DNA of 52,900 nt from DMER64 sp964554535 (GCA_964554535.1 CAZKPB010000016.1:1-52900), one strand, 5' to 3'. Positions 26,882 to 36,493 are shown, counted from the stretch's first letter. Made by a program: numbers and translations. The notes: generated from the letters alone by a model not told the origin.

Positions 26882-28276
26882 ATGAAAACTATCAAACTCC
26901 TACCCACCTTATTGCTTATCTGCCTGGGCACTTCACTCTGGGCTCAAAACGGCGGCATCAGCCCCCAAATGTTATCAAAAATCAAGCAGGCCTACCAGGA
27001 CACTCCGTCAGACAGAGCCCTACGCAATGCCATCACACACAATGACATAAATGATCTGGTCATCAATCAGGCCAACGAAGCCAACGTTTCTACGTATATT
27101 TCGGACGTGGTGCAGTCCAAAGGCATTACCAACCAGTTGTCCAGCGGACGCTGCTGGCTCTTCAGCGGATTAAACGTACTGCGTGCCAAAACTATAGAAA
27201 AGTTTGACATGGGAACCTTTGAGTTCTCGCAAAACTACGTGTTCTTCTGGGACCAGCTGGAAAAAGCCAACCTGTTCCTGCAGGGGATGATAGACACCCG
27301 TAACCTGCCTCATACCGACCGCAAGGTGGAATGGCTGTTCCGCAACGCCATTGGTGACGGCGGGCAGTTTACCGGCGTGACGGACCTGATTCTCAAATAC
27401 GGGCTGGTACCCAAAGACGTGATGCCCGAGACCTACTCCAGCAACAACACCTCGCGCATGTCCATGCTGTTGAACCTCAAACTGCGCGAGTTTGGCCTTG
27501 AACTGCGTGAAGCGGGTGCCGCCAAAAAATCTGAAACCGCCCTGCAGCAACGCAAAGAAGAAATGCTGGGCTTCATCTACCGTTTTCTGGTGCTCAATCT
27601 TGGCGAACCCCCCACTCAATTTACATGGACTCGCACCAATGCCCAGGGGAAACCGGTAGATACCAAAGAATACACCCCCATGTCCTTTTACAAGGAATAC
27701 GTCAGTCAGGATTTGGCCAACGGTTACGTATTGCTCATGAACGACCCCACCCGCGACTACTACAAGACCTACGAGATTGAATTTGACCGCCACATGTACG
27801 ACGGGCACAACTGGGTATACCTTAACTTGCCCGTGGAAGATATCAAAAAGATGGCCATTGCCTCTATCAAAGACAATAACATGATGTACTTTTCCTGCGA
27901 CGTGGGCAAGTTCAGCAACCGCAGCACCGGCATGCTGGATATCAACAGCTTTGACTACGGCTCGCTAATGGGTACCACCTTTGGTATGGACAAGCGTCAA
28001 CGCATCCTTACCGGATCCAGCGGTTCTTCGCACGCCATGACACTTAACGGAGTCAACCTGACGGCTGACGGCATCCCCACCCTGTGGATGGTAGAAAACT
28101 CATGGTGTATGACCGGTCAAAAAGGCCACATGATAATGACGGACCAGTGGTTTAACGAGTACATGTTCCGCCTGGTTGTGGAAAAGAAGTACCTATCCCC
28201 CGACCTGACCGCCCTGCTGAATCAGAAACCCACCATGCTTCCCCCTTGGGATCCCATGTTTGCCCAGGAAGAGTAG
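26882..28276 (+). CDS. Exported C1-family aminopeptidase (bleomycin hydrolase-like)
   Basis: 464 residues from the ATG at 26882, with a signal peptide MKTIKLLPTLLLICLGTSLWA. The rest is a papain-like PepC/bleomycin hydrolase peptidase (MEROPS C1B). The nucleophile Cys is in SSGRCWLFSGLN near residue 88, the His in GSSHAMTLNGV near 385, and the Asn in WMVENSWCMTG near 407. The family is normally cytosolic; the signal peptide moves it to the periplasm, a common Bacteroidota variant. It has its own terminator after the stop. The upstream sequence has a near -7 match (TCATTTTG). Confidence 0.9.
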   Translation: MKTIKLLPTLLLICLGTSLWAQNGGISPQMLSKIKQAYQDTPSDRALRNAITHNDINDLVINQANEANVSTYISDVVQSKGITNQLSSGRCWLFSGLNVLRAKTIEKFDMGTFEFSQNYVFFWDQLEKANLFLQGMIDTRNLPHTDRKVEWLFRNAIGDGGQFTGVTDLILKYGLVPKDVMPETYSSNNTSRMSMLLNLKLREFGLELREAGAAKKSETALQQRKEEMLGFIYRFLVLNLGEPPTQFTWTRTNAQGKPVDTKEYTPMSFYKEYVSQDLANGYVLLMNDPTRDYYKTYEIEFDRHMYDGHNWVYLNLPVEDIKKMAIASIKDNNMMYFSCDVGKFSNRSTGMLDINSFDYGSLMGTTFGMDKRQRILTGSSGSSHAMTLNGVNLTADGIPTLWMVENSWCMTGQKGHMIMTDQWFNEYMFRLVVEKKYLSPDLTALLNQKPTMLPPWDPMFAQEE

Positions 28277-28318
28277 TCCCAAAGTTTCCGAAAGTCAAAA
28301 GACAGTCTGTTTGTTAGG

Positions 28319-28356
28319 AAATACACAGCTAATTGCTGTGTATTTTCAATTTTTTT
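28319..28356 (+). terminator. Intrinsic terminator of the C1 peptidase gene
   Basis: An 11-bp perfect stem (AAATACACAGC at 28319-28329 with its complement at 28335-28345), a 5-nt loop and a seven-T tract at 28350-28356. It ends directly at the promoter of the next gene. Confidence 0.85.
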
Positions 28357-28357
28357 G

Positions 28358-28365
28358 TACCTTTG
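28358..28365 (+). promoter_or_regulatory. -7 promoter element for the 5'-nucleotidase
   Basis: TACCTTTG matches TAnnTTTG and ends 17 nt before the ATG at 28383. ATTG at 28332-28335, inside the terminator hairpin, gives a 22-nt spacer and could act as -33. Confidence 0.5.
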
Positions 28366-28382
28366 TAAGGTACGAATTCTTT

Positions 28383-29960
28383 ATGAGAAAAGGCTGTTTC
28401 ATTATTCTGTTTTGTCTTTCTGTGGTTTCCTGTAAACAAAAGGCCACTACTTTTGTTATATTAGAGACTACTGACATGCACGGAGAGTTCCTCTCTCCAA
28501 TGGCCTCATTAACAAGTTACATTCACGCGACAGAACAAAAATACGGCAAAAACCTGTTGTTGCTCGATTGCGGTGACAACCTGCAAGGTTCTTCCACCGT
28601 CTTTTATTACAATTATCTGAACACCTCTGACCCCCACATTACTACAGAGTTGTTCAAATACCTTCCCTACACGGCTCTTACCGTGGGCAACCATGACCTG
28701 GAGGCCGGCAAACAGGTTTATGACCGCGTATACAGAAACCTAAGTATTCCCGTCCTGGGTGCCAATATTGTCAACAAATTCAACAAGCGGCCCTACTTCA
28801 GGCCCTACACGCTGCTGTACAGAGACGGCTACAAAATTGCCATACTGGGTCTGGTATCCGCCCAGGCGCTGCAATGGATCCCAAAAGAAAAGCGCAACGG
28901 GCTGCAATACCAGCCCATAGAAGAAGCAGCCGACTACTGGGTAAAACACATTCAGGAAAAAGAAAAACCGGACATTCTCATAGCTCTTTCCCATTGCGGA
29001 TTGCAAGAAGAGGCCGGGGCCACTGACAAGGGGGATGCTATGGGATGGGTGGCGGATAATATTGCGGGCATAGACATTATCTGCTGCGGACACGACCACG
29101 CCTCACTTGTTACCACACGCACCAATAAATTCGGGAAAACCATTCACGTACTTGAATCAGGTGCCCGTGCCGGCAGTATTGCGCAAGCCACTATTGTAGT
29201 TTCCCCGGTGCGCGGACAAAAACCCCGCTTGACCGTCACAACCCGCCTTGTAGAGTCAAGTTCTTTACCTCAAGATCAGCCCTATCTCAATAAATTCTCG
29301 CCACTGGTGAATAAGGCGGTGGAATTTGAAAACACCCCTGTATGCTATCTGGACACCACCATCTGCAGTTCGGATGCCTACAACGGCCCCTGCGCCTGGG
29401 TGGACCAGTTGCACTGGGCCTATGCGGAAATAGCCAAGGAGAACCATATCGGCGTGGACATCACCTTTGCCAACTCGTACTGCAACGACGCCGTTATGCA
29501 AAAAGGAGAACTGTATGCCAAGGACTTCATTTCCCTCTGCCCGTTTGAAAACACCTTGAGCGTTGTGGAAATGACGGGAAGCGAGGTGAAGGATTTTCTT
29601 GAATACACCTACTCCCTAAGGTTGGACTACCCCAACGAGCCTGTCTATAATTTTGACTCGGCAGGTGGCATACGCTATACAGTAGACACAAGAAAGCCCA
29701 AAGGAGAACGTATAGTCATTTCCTCTATGGCAAACGGCAACCATTTTTATTCCACTAAGCGTTATCACGTGGCCATGAGCACGTTTCGTGCCTTGGGCGG
29801 AGGGACTCACCTAAACAAACAATTGCGCTGGAGCAGGCATAAAATGCTGACCCGCATGGTATGGACCGACACCAGGGACATACGGACACAATTAATGGAA
29901 TTTTACGCGGCACAAAAGCATGTGCAACCGATAGCCCTTACGACCTGGCAATATCTTTAG
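28383..29960 (+). CDS. 5'-nucleotidase/metallophosphatase lipoprotein
   Basis: 525 residues from the ATG at 28383; the longer frame upstream runs through the terminator. A lipobox is at LFCLSVVSC (Cys17). The calcineurin-like phosphatase domain shows ETTDMHGEF, DCGDNLQGSS, TVGNHDLE, ALSHCG and CCGHDHAS. The C-terminal 5'-nucleotidase domain (about 350-500) includes ANSYCNDAVMQKG and PFENTLSVVEMTGSEVKDFL. It is likely a periplasmic or surface enzyme releasing phosphate from nucleotides or UDP-sugars. Length matches the UshA/2',3'-cyclic phosphodiesterase family. Monocistronic. Confidence 0.92.
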   Translation: MRKGCFIILFCLSVVSCKQKATTFVILETTDMHGEFLSPMASLTSYIHATEQKYGKNLLLLDCGDNLQGSSTVFYYNYLNTSDPHITTELFKYLPYTALTVGNHDLEAGKQVYDRVYRNLSIPVLGANIVNKFNKRPYFRPYTLLYRDGYKIAILGLVSAQALQWIPKEKRNGLQYQPIEEAADYWVKHIQEKEKPDILIALSHCGLQEEAGATDKGDAMGWVADNIAGIDIICCGHDHASLVTTRTNKFGKTIHVLESGARAGSIAQATIVVSPVRGQKPRLTVTTRLVESSSLPQDQPYLNKFSPLVNKAVEFENTPVCYLDTTICSSDAYNGPCAWVDQLHWAYAEIAKENHIGVDITFANSYCNDAVMQKGELYAKDFISLCPFENTLSVVEMTGSEVKDFLEYTYSLRLDYPNEPVYNFDSAGGIRYTVDTRKPKGERIVISSMANGNHFYSTKRYHVAMSTFRALGGGTHLNKQLRWSRHKMLTRMVWTDTRDIRTQLMEFYAAQKHVQPIALTTWQYL

Positions 29961-30042
29961 AAGACAATGCACAAACCACCTGGTACAGGAATTGAATAAA
30001 GGCAGAACGCCAACTGGCACACATACAAGTCTAAATGTCTGC

Positions 30043-30067
30043 CGGCCGTGAATTTGTTTCACGGCCG
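30043..30067 (+). terminator. Hairpin after the 5'-nucleotidase gene
   Basis: A perfect 10-bp GC-rich stem (CGGCCGTGAA at 30043-30052 with its complement at 30058-30067) and a 5-nt loop. No T tract follows, so it is a weak terminator candidate or an mRNA 3' stabiliser. Confidence 0.5.
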
Positions 30068-30115
30068 TTCGCATTCATAAATATACTTAGTTATCTTAAA
30101 TTAGAAGAGTTTTCT

Positions 30116-30123
30116 CATCTTTG
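30116..30123 (+). promoter_or_regulatory. Probable -7 element for the cyuA-kdsA-NagB-like operon
   Basis: CATCTTTG differs from TAnnTTTG in one base and ends 4 nt before the ATG at 30128. If it is used, the leader is very short. Confidence 0.35.
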
Positions 30124-30127
30124 CGCT

Positions 30128-31456
30128 ATGAAAAAAATTTCAAGCGCCAGGCAACTGGAAATATTGGAAGTGCTGCACCGCGAGGTAAAACCCGCGTTGG
30201 GATGCACAGAACCCATAGCCGTATCACTAGCCGTGGCCAAAGCCGCAGAACTATTGCGTGAAACCGGTTGTGAACCCGCTGAAATTGAGACCGAAGTCAG
30301 CGCCAATATTCTAAAGAACGGAATGGGCGTGGGTATTCCCGGGACCGGAATGATAGGCTTGCCCATTGCCGCCGCCCTGGCCAGTACCTGCGGCCGGTCG
30401 GCGTTGGGTCTGGAAGTGCTCCGCGATATGACCCCTAAAACGGTAGAACAGGCCAAATGGATGGTGGCCAACAAAAAGGTAAAAATAACTCTGTCAAAAA
30501 CTGACAAAAAATTATACATCAAAGCCCTCTGCAAAGCGGAAGCCCACACCAGCCAGGTAGTCATTCAGGACAACCACGATTCCATTGTGTTTGCCGCAAT
30601 AGACGGACGTACCGTCATTGACACCCGGGCCCCTGCGGTAAAACATACCGCCAAAGGCCCCAAGGTCGAGTCAGACGTCAAATCCATTGCCGACTACCAT
30701 TTGAACATCCGGGAAATCTACAATTTTTCCACACAGGCCCCCCTGGAAGACATCAAATTCATACTGCAGGCCGTGGATATGAACAAGGCGCTGGCGCGGG
30801 AAGGTTTACTGCAAAAATACGGACTGCAAGTGGGACGTACCATACAGGCAAACGTGCACCGCAACGTGTTCGGACACGGGCTGCTCTCGCACTGTATGGC
30901 CATGACGGCTGCGGCATCGGATGCACGTATGGCGGGGTGCACCCTGCCGGCCATGAGCAATTCGGGCAGCGGCAATCAGGGTATTACCGCCACAATGCCC
31001 GTAGTGGCCGCTGCGGAACAGTTGATGTCTTCTTTTGAAGATCTGGCGCGCGCACTGGTGCTGAGCCATCTGGTAGCCATTCTCCTCAAGGGATACTTAG
31101 GTAAATTGTCCGCCCTCTGCGGGTGTGTCATTGCCTCTACCGGCTCGGCATGCGGTATTGTGTATCTGGATGGGGGTAACTTTGAACAGGTATGCTTTGC
31201 CATAAAAAATATGATTGGCAACATTACCGGCATGGTATGCGACGGAGCCAAGGTGGGTTGCGCGCTCAAGGTGGCCTCGGGCGTATCCAGTGCCGTACAA
31301 TCCGCCATTCTGGCACTGGACAACATCTGCATTTCCGACAATGACGGCATTATTGAGAGTGATATAGAAAAGACCATCCGCAACCTGGGCAATATCGGCT
31401 CCAAGGGGATGCAAGAGACAGACCAGCTGATTCTGGACATAATGATATGCAAATAA
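30128..31456 (+). CDS. cyuA: L-cysteine desulfidase/serine deaminase-like (UPF0597, YhaM/CyuA)
   Basis: 442 residues from the ATG at 30128; earlier in-frame codons cross the hairpin region. It matches UPF0597 (SdaA-like alpha chain fold), whose E. coli member CyuA breaks L-cysteine into pyruvate, ammonia and sulfide. Typical features are VKPALGCTEPIAVSLA, NGMGVGIPGTG, NSGSGNQGITATMP, STGSACGIVYLDGG and CDGAKVGCALKVASG; the conserved cysteines fit an iron-sulfur cluster site. It starts a three-gene run, with kdsA 9 nt downstream. Serine as substrate is an alternative. Confidence 0.88.
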   Translation: MKKISSARQLEILEVLHREVKPALGCTEPIAVSLAVAKAAELLRETGCEPAEIETEVSANILKNGMGVGIPGTGMIGLPIAAALASTCGRSALGLEVLRDMTPKTVEQAKWMVANKKVKITLSKTDKKLYIKALCKAEAHTSQVVIQDNHDSIVFAAIDGRTVIDTRAPAVKHTAKGPKVESDVKSIADYHLNIREIYNFSTQAPLEDIKFILQAVDMNKALAREGLLQKYGLQVGRTIQANVHRNVFGHGLLSHCMAMTAAASDARMAGCTLPAMSNSGSGNQGITATMPVVAAAEQLMSSFEDLARALVLSHLVAILLKGYLGKLSALCGCVIASTGSACGIVYLDGGNFEQVCFAIKNMIGNITGMVCDGAKVGCALKVASGVSSAVQSAILALDNICISDNDGIIESDIEKTIRNLGNIGSKGMQETDQLILDIMICK

Positions 31457-31465
31457 GGAAGACGT

Positions 31466-32269
31466 ATGAATAACAACAACTTTTTTTTGCTGGCCGGCCC
31501 CTGCGTGGTGGAATCGGAAGAAAACTGTCTTCTGGTGGCCGACACACTGTGCCGCATCACCCGCAAACTACAGATTCCATTTACATTTAAGGCCTCATAC
31601 AGAAAAGATAACCGGTCGCGCGGAGATTCCTTTATCGGCATTGGAGACCGCAAGGCGCTGGAAATTTTGCAGCATATCAAAAAGCAGTATCAGGTACCTG
31701 TTGTCACCGACATCCACCTTCCGGAAGAAGCCGGTTTAGCCGCCTCGTACGACATTGATATTCTTCAGATTCCGGCATTTATGTGCCGTCAGACCTCCCT
31801 GCTGCAGGCCGCGGCCGAAACCGGGAAAAAAGTCAATGTAAAAAAAGGCCAGTTTCTGGCCCCCGACCAAATGCGTTTTGTCATTGACAAACTGCTGCAG
31901 TTCGGTTGCGCTAAAGGAAACATAATGATTACCGAGCGGGGAACCCAATTCGGTTACAACGACCTTATTGTAGATATGCGCGGCCTTACCCGGATGAAGG
32001 ACTTCAGTGTGCCTGTGGTGCTGGACGTCACCCACTCGCTGCAACAACCCAACCAAAGTAGCGGAGTGACCGGAGGACAGCCCTCCATGGTTCGTACCCT
32101 GGCCACCGCCGGGGTTGCCCTGGGAGTGGACGGACTTTTTATAGAGACCCACCCCAACCCGTCAAAAGCCTTGTCAGACGGAGCCAATATGCTGCCTTTG
32201 GACCAAATGGAAGCTCTTTTGACTTATTTGTTACCGTTTAGAGAAACTTATTTACAAGCCAATAAATAA
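31466..32269 (+). CDS. kdsA: 3-deoxy-8-phosphooctulonate synthase (KDO-8-P synthase)
   Basis: A 267-residue TIM-barrel enzyme condensing phosphoenolpyruvate with arabinose-5-phosphate for KDO, the inner core sugar of lipopolysaccharide. Diagnostic segments are LAGPCVVESEEN, FKASYRKDNRSRG, VNVKKGQFLAP, ITERGTQFGYNDLIVDMR and VVLDVTHSLQQPNQSSG, with the metal/His region FIETHPNPSKALSDGANM. Length is typical. It sits between cyuA and a NagB-like gene, with gaps of 9 and 1 nt, indicating one transcript. Confidence 0.96.
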   Translation: MNNNNFFLLAGPCVVESEENCLLVADTLCRITRKLQIPFTFKASYRKDNRSRGDSFIGIGDRKALEILQHIKKQYQVPVVTDIHLPEEAGLAASYDIDILQIPAFMCRQTSLLQAAAETGKKVNVKKGQFLAPDQMRFVIDKLLQFGCAKGNIMITERGTQFGYNDLIVDMRGLTRMKDFSVPVVLDVTHSLQQPNQSSGVTGGQPSMVRTLATAGVALGVDGLFIETHPNPSKALSDGANMLPLDQMEALLTYLLPFRETYLQANK

Positions 32270-32270
32270 T

Positions 32271-34175
32271 ATGTACACCCAAGATTTCAGTACCCGATAT
32301 GAAAAGCTGCCCGTTTCCATCTACAACTCGCAGGCCGAAGCCTGTCAGGCTTTATCGGACAAATTATTAGCCTCTTTGTGCCAAAAACAGACAAAAGGCG
32401 AAAAGTTAACCGTGGCTTTCTCGTCCTCCCCGGCCCTGATTCCCCTTTTTGAAATACTCCACAAGGCATACCGCAAAGGACAAAGTTTCAAGAATATGGT
32501 GGTGTTTGAAGTCAACGAGTACTACCCGTTGCACAAAGATGAAATTCAGTCACACTACCGTTTTCTGAAAGAATACCTGTTTGATTTGCTGGATATACCA
32601 AAGGAACAGTTCTACACCCTGGAAGGCGATCTGCCCAAAGCCGCCGTCAATGCCCACTGCGTGGCATACGAAGAAACCATTGCCCGTTATGGAGGTCTGG
32701 ATTACCTGTTTGCCTCGGAAATGGGATCCAACGAGCCCGGGTCACCCTATAGTTCTCTTACCCGCCTGATTACCCTCAATACCGATACCCGCATCAGCAC
32801 CGCCAGTGAATTCTTTGGCGTGGAATATGTACCCAACTATATGCTTACCATGGGTATCAAAACCCTGTTGAGCGTCAAGAACATCTATTATCTGGCCTGG
32901 GGAGAAGGCGCCGCCAAATCGGTCAAACAACTGGCGGAAGGTCCGGTGGACGAATCCAATCCTGCCAGCTACCTTCAAAGACATAAAAACGCTCAAGTCA
33001 TTGTTGATAAAGCCGCTGCGGTAGAATTGACCCGCATCTCGTCACCCTGGCTCACCGGCCCGGTCAACTGGGATGAGCAAATGACCCGCAAAGGCGTGTT
33101 CTGGCTGTGCAAACACGTGGACAAACCCATTTTAAAACTGACCGCCCGCGACTATAACGACAACGGGATGAGTGACCTGATTACGGAAAAAGGTCCGTTC
33201 AGCAAAATCAACATTGATACCTTCAACAGCCTGCAGCACACCATCACCGGCTGGCCCGGAGGGAAACCCAATGCCGATGACAGCACCCGCCCGGAACGCG
33301 CCCTGCCCTATCCCAAACGCGTGATAGTATTCAGCCCGCATCCCGATGACGACGTCATCTCTATGGGCGGCACCGTGGCTCGCCTCTGCGAACAGGGCCA
33401 CCATTTGCACCTGGCGTACCATACCTCGGGAAATATTGCGGTATTTGACCACGAAGTCATCCGTTTTCTGGACTTTCTCCAGGAAATATCCCCCGTATAC
33501 GGACTGGACCAGGAAAAGACCAAAGAGGTATTTCTGCAGGCAAAGGCCGACCTTGCCAAGAAACGTCCGGGAGAACCGGACACCCTGGCCATCCGCAAGG
33601 TAAAGACCATTATTCGCCGGGGAGAAGCCAAATCGGCCTGCACATACCTGGGGCTATCCCCACAAAACGTTCATTTTCTTGAACTTCCCTTCTATGAAAC
33701 CGGCGGGGTCAAAAAAGCCCCTCTCTCGCAACAGGACATAGACATTGTACGCAACCTGATTGAAGAAATCAAGCCGCACCAAATTTTTGCCGCCGGCGAC
33801 CTGAGCGACCCGCACGGCACCCACCGCGTCTGCTTCATGTCCATTGCCGCAGCTCTGGAAGAGCTGCAAGACCGTCCCTGGATAAAGGATTGCCGGGTAT
33901 GGCTGTACCGCGGCGCCTGGCAGGAATGGGACGTGGCCGATGCCGACATGGCCGTTCCCCTGAGCCCGGAAGAAGTGGTCATCAAGCGCAATGCCATCTT
34001 CCGGCACCAGAGCCAGAAAGACCCCGCTTTGTTCCCCGGGAACGACCCGCGCGAATTCTGGAAACGGGCCGAGGAACGCAACCACAACACCGCCGTGCTG
34101 TACGACAAATTGGGAATGGCCGAGTATCAGGCCATAGAACTATTCAAGCTATATACGGGTCCGGACAGTATCTAG
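32271..34175 (+). CDS. NagB-like deaminase domain fused to PIG-L N-deacetylase
   Basis: A 634-residue fusion. Residues about 1-290 resemble glucosamine-6-phosphate deaminase NagB, but key positions differ. The catalytic Asp in NagB's DEY motif is Asn here (EVNEYYPL). The DGH motif before FNEP is ASE here (FASEMGSNEPGS); only the Glu of NEP is retained. Residues about 350-600 are a PIG-L/LmbE deacetylase with intact zinc residues (SPHPDDDVISMGGT and SDPHGTHRVC). The whole is the Bacteroidota type often named glucosamine-6-phosphate deaminase-like. An inactive sugar-binding domain joined to an active amino-sugar N-deacetylase is inferred. Its end overlaps the convergent TamA-like gene by 4 nt. 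Confidence 0.88.
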   Translation: MYTQDFSTRYEKLPVSIYNSQAEACQALSDKLLASLCQKQTKGEKLTVAFSSSPALIPLFEILHKAYRKGQSFKNMVVFEVNEYYPLHKDEIQSHYRFLKEYLFDLLDIPKEQFYTLEGDLPKAAVNAHCVAYEETIARYGGLDYLFASEMGSNEPGSPYSSLTRLITLNTDTRISTASEFFGVEYVPNYMLTMGIKTLLSVKNIYYLAWGEGAAKSVKQLAEGPVDESNPASYLQRHKNAQVIVDKAAAVELTRISSPWLTGPVNWDEQMTRKGVFWLCKHVDKPILKLTARDYNDNGMSDLITEKGPFSKINIDTFNSLQHTITGWPGGKPNADDSTRPERALPYPKRVIVFSPHPDDDVISMGGTVARLCEQGHHLHLAYHTSGNIAVFDHEVIRFLDFLQEISPVYGLDQEKTKEVFLQAKADLAKKRPGEPDTLAIRKVKTIIRRGEAKSACTYLGLSPQNVHFLELPFYETGGVKKAPLSQQDIDIVRNLIEEIKPHQIFAAGDLSDPHGTHRVCFMSIAAALEELQDRPWIKDCRVWLYRGAWQEWDVADADMAVPLSPEEVVIKRNAIFRHQSQKDPALFPGNDPREFWKRAEERNHNTAVLYDKLGMAEYQAIELFKLYTGPDSI

Positions 34176-36424
34176 AACGGATACCCCACCCCAAACTGTA
34201 CCGAAAACTTATCTTTTGACAACCACTCGTTTAAAGGTACCCATCGGCGCGCCACGGGATCCCGCATTATCATCCCCAGGTCCAGACGGACAATGACAAA
34301 GTCCAGATTCATCCGCAAGCCCAGACCGGCATCCACGGCTATACTTTTGTAAAAATCGTTACACCGGAACACCCCGCGCGGGTCGGAGTGGCTGCTCTGA
34401 AGGGTCCAAATGTTCCCCGCATCGGCAAAAACCGCCCCCTCCATTTTCCAGAACAAGGGGAAACGGTATTCCAGATTGGCTTCTATTTTAAGGTTCCCGG
34501 ACTGGTTGGGAATGCGGAACGTGCTGTCCACCGGCGCCGACCCCGGGCCTACCGTACGTGCCTGCCATCCGCGCAAACTGTTGGCCCCTCCAGAGTAGAA
34601 CATCTGTTCCAGAGGCATGGCATTGGCGTTTCCGTAAGGAATTCCAATTCCTGCATACAGTCTGGCGGCAAATTGATGATGCGTGTCAAAAACCCAGGTA
34701 TAGGCCGTATTCACATCACACTTGACATATTGCGAATACGCAATGCCCGCAATGGTATGTGACCCGGTGGTGTCTGTCTTCATCAGGCTGTTGAACGCGC
34801 TGAGCACATTTCCCGAAAGTTCCATACCGGTGCGCAAATAAAAGTAATTGCGTTTGTGCGGGGCCGAGGCGTCGGTGGTATAATACAACAACGCCGACAA
34901 GCCCAGGTCAAGGTGGTCACGGTAGGTATCAATCAAAAAGGGGTCGGTAAGCGATGCCACAAAATCATCACTCAAATTGTTCATTTTAACCAGTTTCAGA
35001 CGCATGGGCGTCACCGTATAGTTAAACCGTTCCGCCATGCGCCAAGTGTATCCAAAAGAAGTGGAAGCAATATTCCGCGTATATTCCGGCCGGGACTGAT
35101 AATTGTAACTGGCCGATATTTCCGTGCGCGGCAGATAAGACGTAAAAATAGCGGAACTAACGGGAAACAGCATCTGTGGAAGCGACAGTCCCAGCGAAGC
35201 CCCCAGTTCGGTGGAACGGATGGGGTCATTGAATTTGAACTGAAAATTGCCCATAAAGCCTACCGTGAGCCACTCACCCCCGTGGAAAATGTTCTTATGC
35301 GAATACTCCAACGCCGGAGACACCCCTATCAATCCGTTAGAGTTACTGGAAGCCTCAAGGTTCAACTGGTAACCCTGCGTTTTCCCGGGATTCAGGCGCA
35401 GCGTACAGTCCAACAGCGACGAATCTTCCGGCACCTTGTCAAACAACATGGTAATTCCGTTGTACAGATTGATGGAAGAGAAACGGTTGTAGGTGGACTT
35501 TACCTGCTGCTCGGCATATACCTGGCCGCTTTGCAGTCGGTTGATCTTTGACAGGAAACGGGGACGCAACAAAGGCCGCTTCTGGTACAGAATCTGGAGC
35601 CCGTCGGCAACGGTGGTATCAAATTGTCTTTCGTACTGGCTGTCCATCTCGGCCATAATAGGGTCATAATTGGGATACAACCGCAACGTACGCAAGCGGT
35701 ACACCGTATTCATCCGGGTATCAATCCACACGTCCAGCCGCGCCGTGCCGTCACTTTCCAGTGTGTCGGCAGAAAAGGTGACGTAATTCTTATTGAAGTC
35801 GTAATACCCGTTGTTGCGCAACAACAGGTTCACCCGCGCCACTTCCTCTTCCAGCACCGCCGTAGAGAGGACGGATCCTTTCCCAATCAGCGCTTTGTTG
35901 GCGTGTGCCCTGTAAATACTGTCAATGACCGGATCTTCAATGTGCACCGTCACGGAATCCACCGTATAGGTAACCCCGGGCCTCACCCGGTAGGTGACGG
36001 ATGCCTTTTTCCCGACATAAGCCACCGTATCCGTAACCTGGTTGGAATAAAACCCTTGCGATATCAAGTAAGTATCAATGTTGGTCTTGCTGCGGGCGGT
36101 CAGTTCCGAGTCGTACAGCACGGGGGCTTCCCCCACCTTACGCAGCATCCGGTTAAATCCGTTATCTCCGGCGCCGCTGAGCGAATAGATGTTCAGGAAC
36201 AACTTCTGTCCAAAAAAGACGGAAGTATTGGGTTTCTGACGCACGAAAGACAGCAGGGAACGTCCTGCGGGCAACGGTCCGGCGCCGTCACGAGCCTCCA
36301 CCTCTATTTTGTTCTTGTGCAACAGGTAACTGCCCTGCGGAACGTATTTGGTGGTCGCGCAGCCTTGCCATAACAACAGGGCCGCCCCAAAAAAGATTCC
36401 CGACAGAACTGAACAGCGTTTCAT
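34172..36424 (-). CDS. TamA-like Omp85 outer membrane lipoprotein (TamL type)
   Basis: A 750-residue BamA/TamA family protein. Unusually for Omp85, it starts with a lipoprotein signal (GAALLLWQGC, Cys22), the arrangement described as TamL in Bacteroidota. The N-terminal half contains POTRA-like repeats (KASVTYRVRPGVTYTVDSV; LRLYPNYDPIMAEMD). The C-terminal half is a beta-barrel with the family motif MFYSGGANSLRGWQARTVG near residue 615, ending in FGVGYPF with an aromatic terminal residue. It probably inserts or exports outer membrane proteins. No TamB gene is visible here. It has its own -7 element upstream. Confidence 0.9.
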   Translation of the reverse strand: MKRCSVLSGIFFGAALLLWQGCATTKYVPQGSYLLHKNKIEVEARDGAGPLPAGRSLLSFVRQKPNTSVFFGQKLFLNIYSLSGAGDNGFNRMLRKVGEAPVLYDSELTARSKTNIDTYLISQGFYSNQVTDTVAYVGKKASVTYRVRPGVTYTVDSVTVHIEDPVIDSIYRAHANKALIGKGSVLSTAVLEEEVARVNLLLRNNGYYDFNKNYVTFSADTLESDGTARLDVWIDTRMNTVYRLRTLRLYPNYDPIMAEMDSQYERQFDTTVADGLQILYQKRPLLRPRFLSKINRLQSGQVYAEQQVKSTYNRFSSINLYNGITMLFDKVPEDSSLLDCTLRLNPGKTQGYQLNLEASSNSNGLIGVSPALEYSHKNIFHGGEWLTVGFMGNFQFKFNDPIRSTELGASLGLSLPQMLFPVSSAIFTSYLPRTEISASYNYQSRPEYTRNIASTSFGYTWRMAERFNYTVTPMRLKLVKMNNLSDDFVASLTDPFLIDTYRDHLDLGLSALLYYTTDASAPHKRNYFYLRTGMELSGNVLSAFNSLMKTDTTGSHTIAGIAYSQYVKCDVNTAYTWVFDTHHQFAARLYAGIGIPYGNANAMPLEQMFYSGGANSLRGWQARTVGPGSAPVDSTFRIPNQSGNLKIEANLEYRFPLFWKMEGAVFADAGNIWTLQSSHSDPRGVFRCNDFYKSIAVDAGLGLRMNLDFVIVRLDLGMIMRDPVARRWVPLNEWLSKDKFSVQFGVGYPF

Positions 36425-36444
36425 ATCACCGGATTGTATCTTGA

Positions 36445-36452
36445 CAAAAGTA
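36445..36452 (-). promoter_or_regulatory. -7 promoter element for the TamA-like gene
   Basis: The minus strand reads TACTTTTG, a TAnnTTTG match 21 nt upstream of the start codon. TGTTA lies about 19 nt further upstream at the -33 position, a weak match. Confidence 0.5.
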
Positions 36453-36493
36453 CGAAAAAACGCTTGAAAAGTAACAGCGATACGTTTTTATAA

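Noticed and set aside
30485..30515. Further copy of the TGTCAAA palindrome
   Set aside because: TGTCAAAAACTGACA is imperfect and lies inside the cyuA coding region, away from any start.
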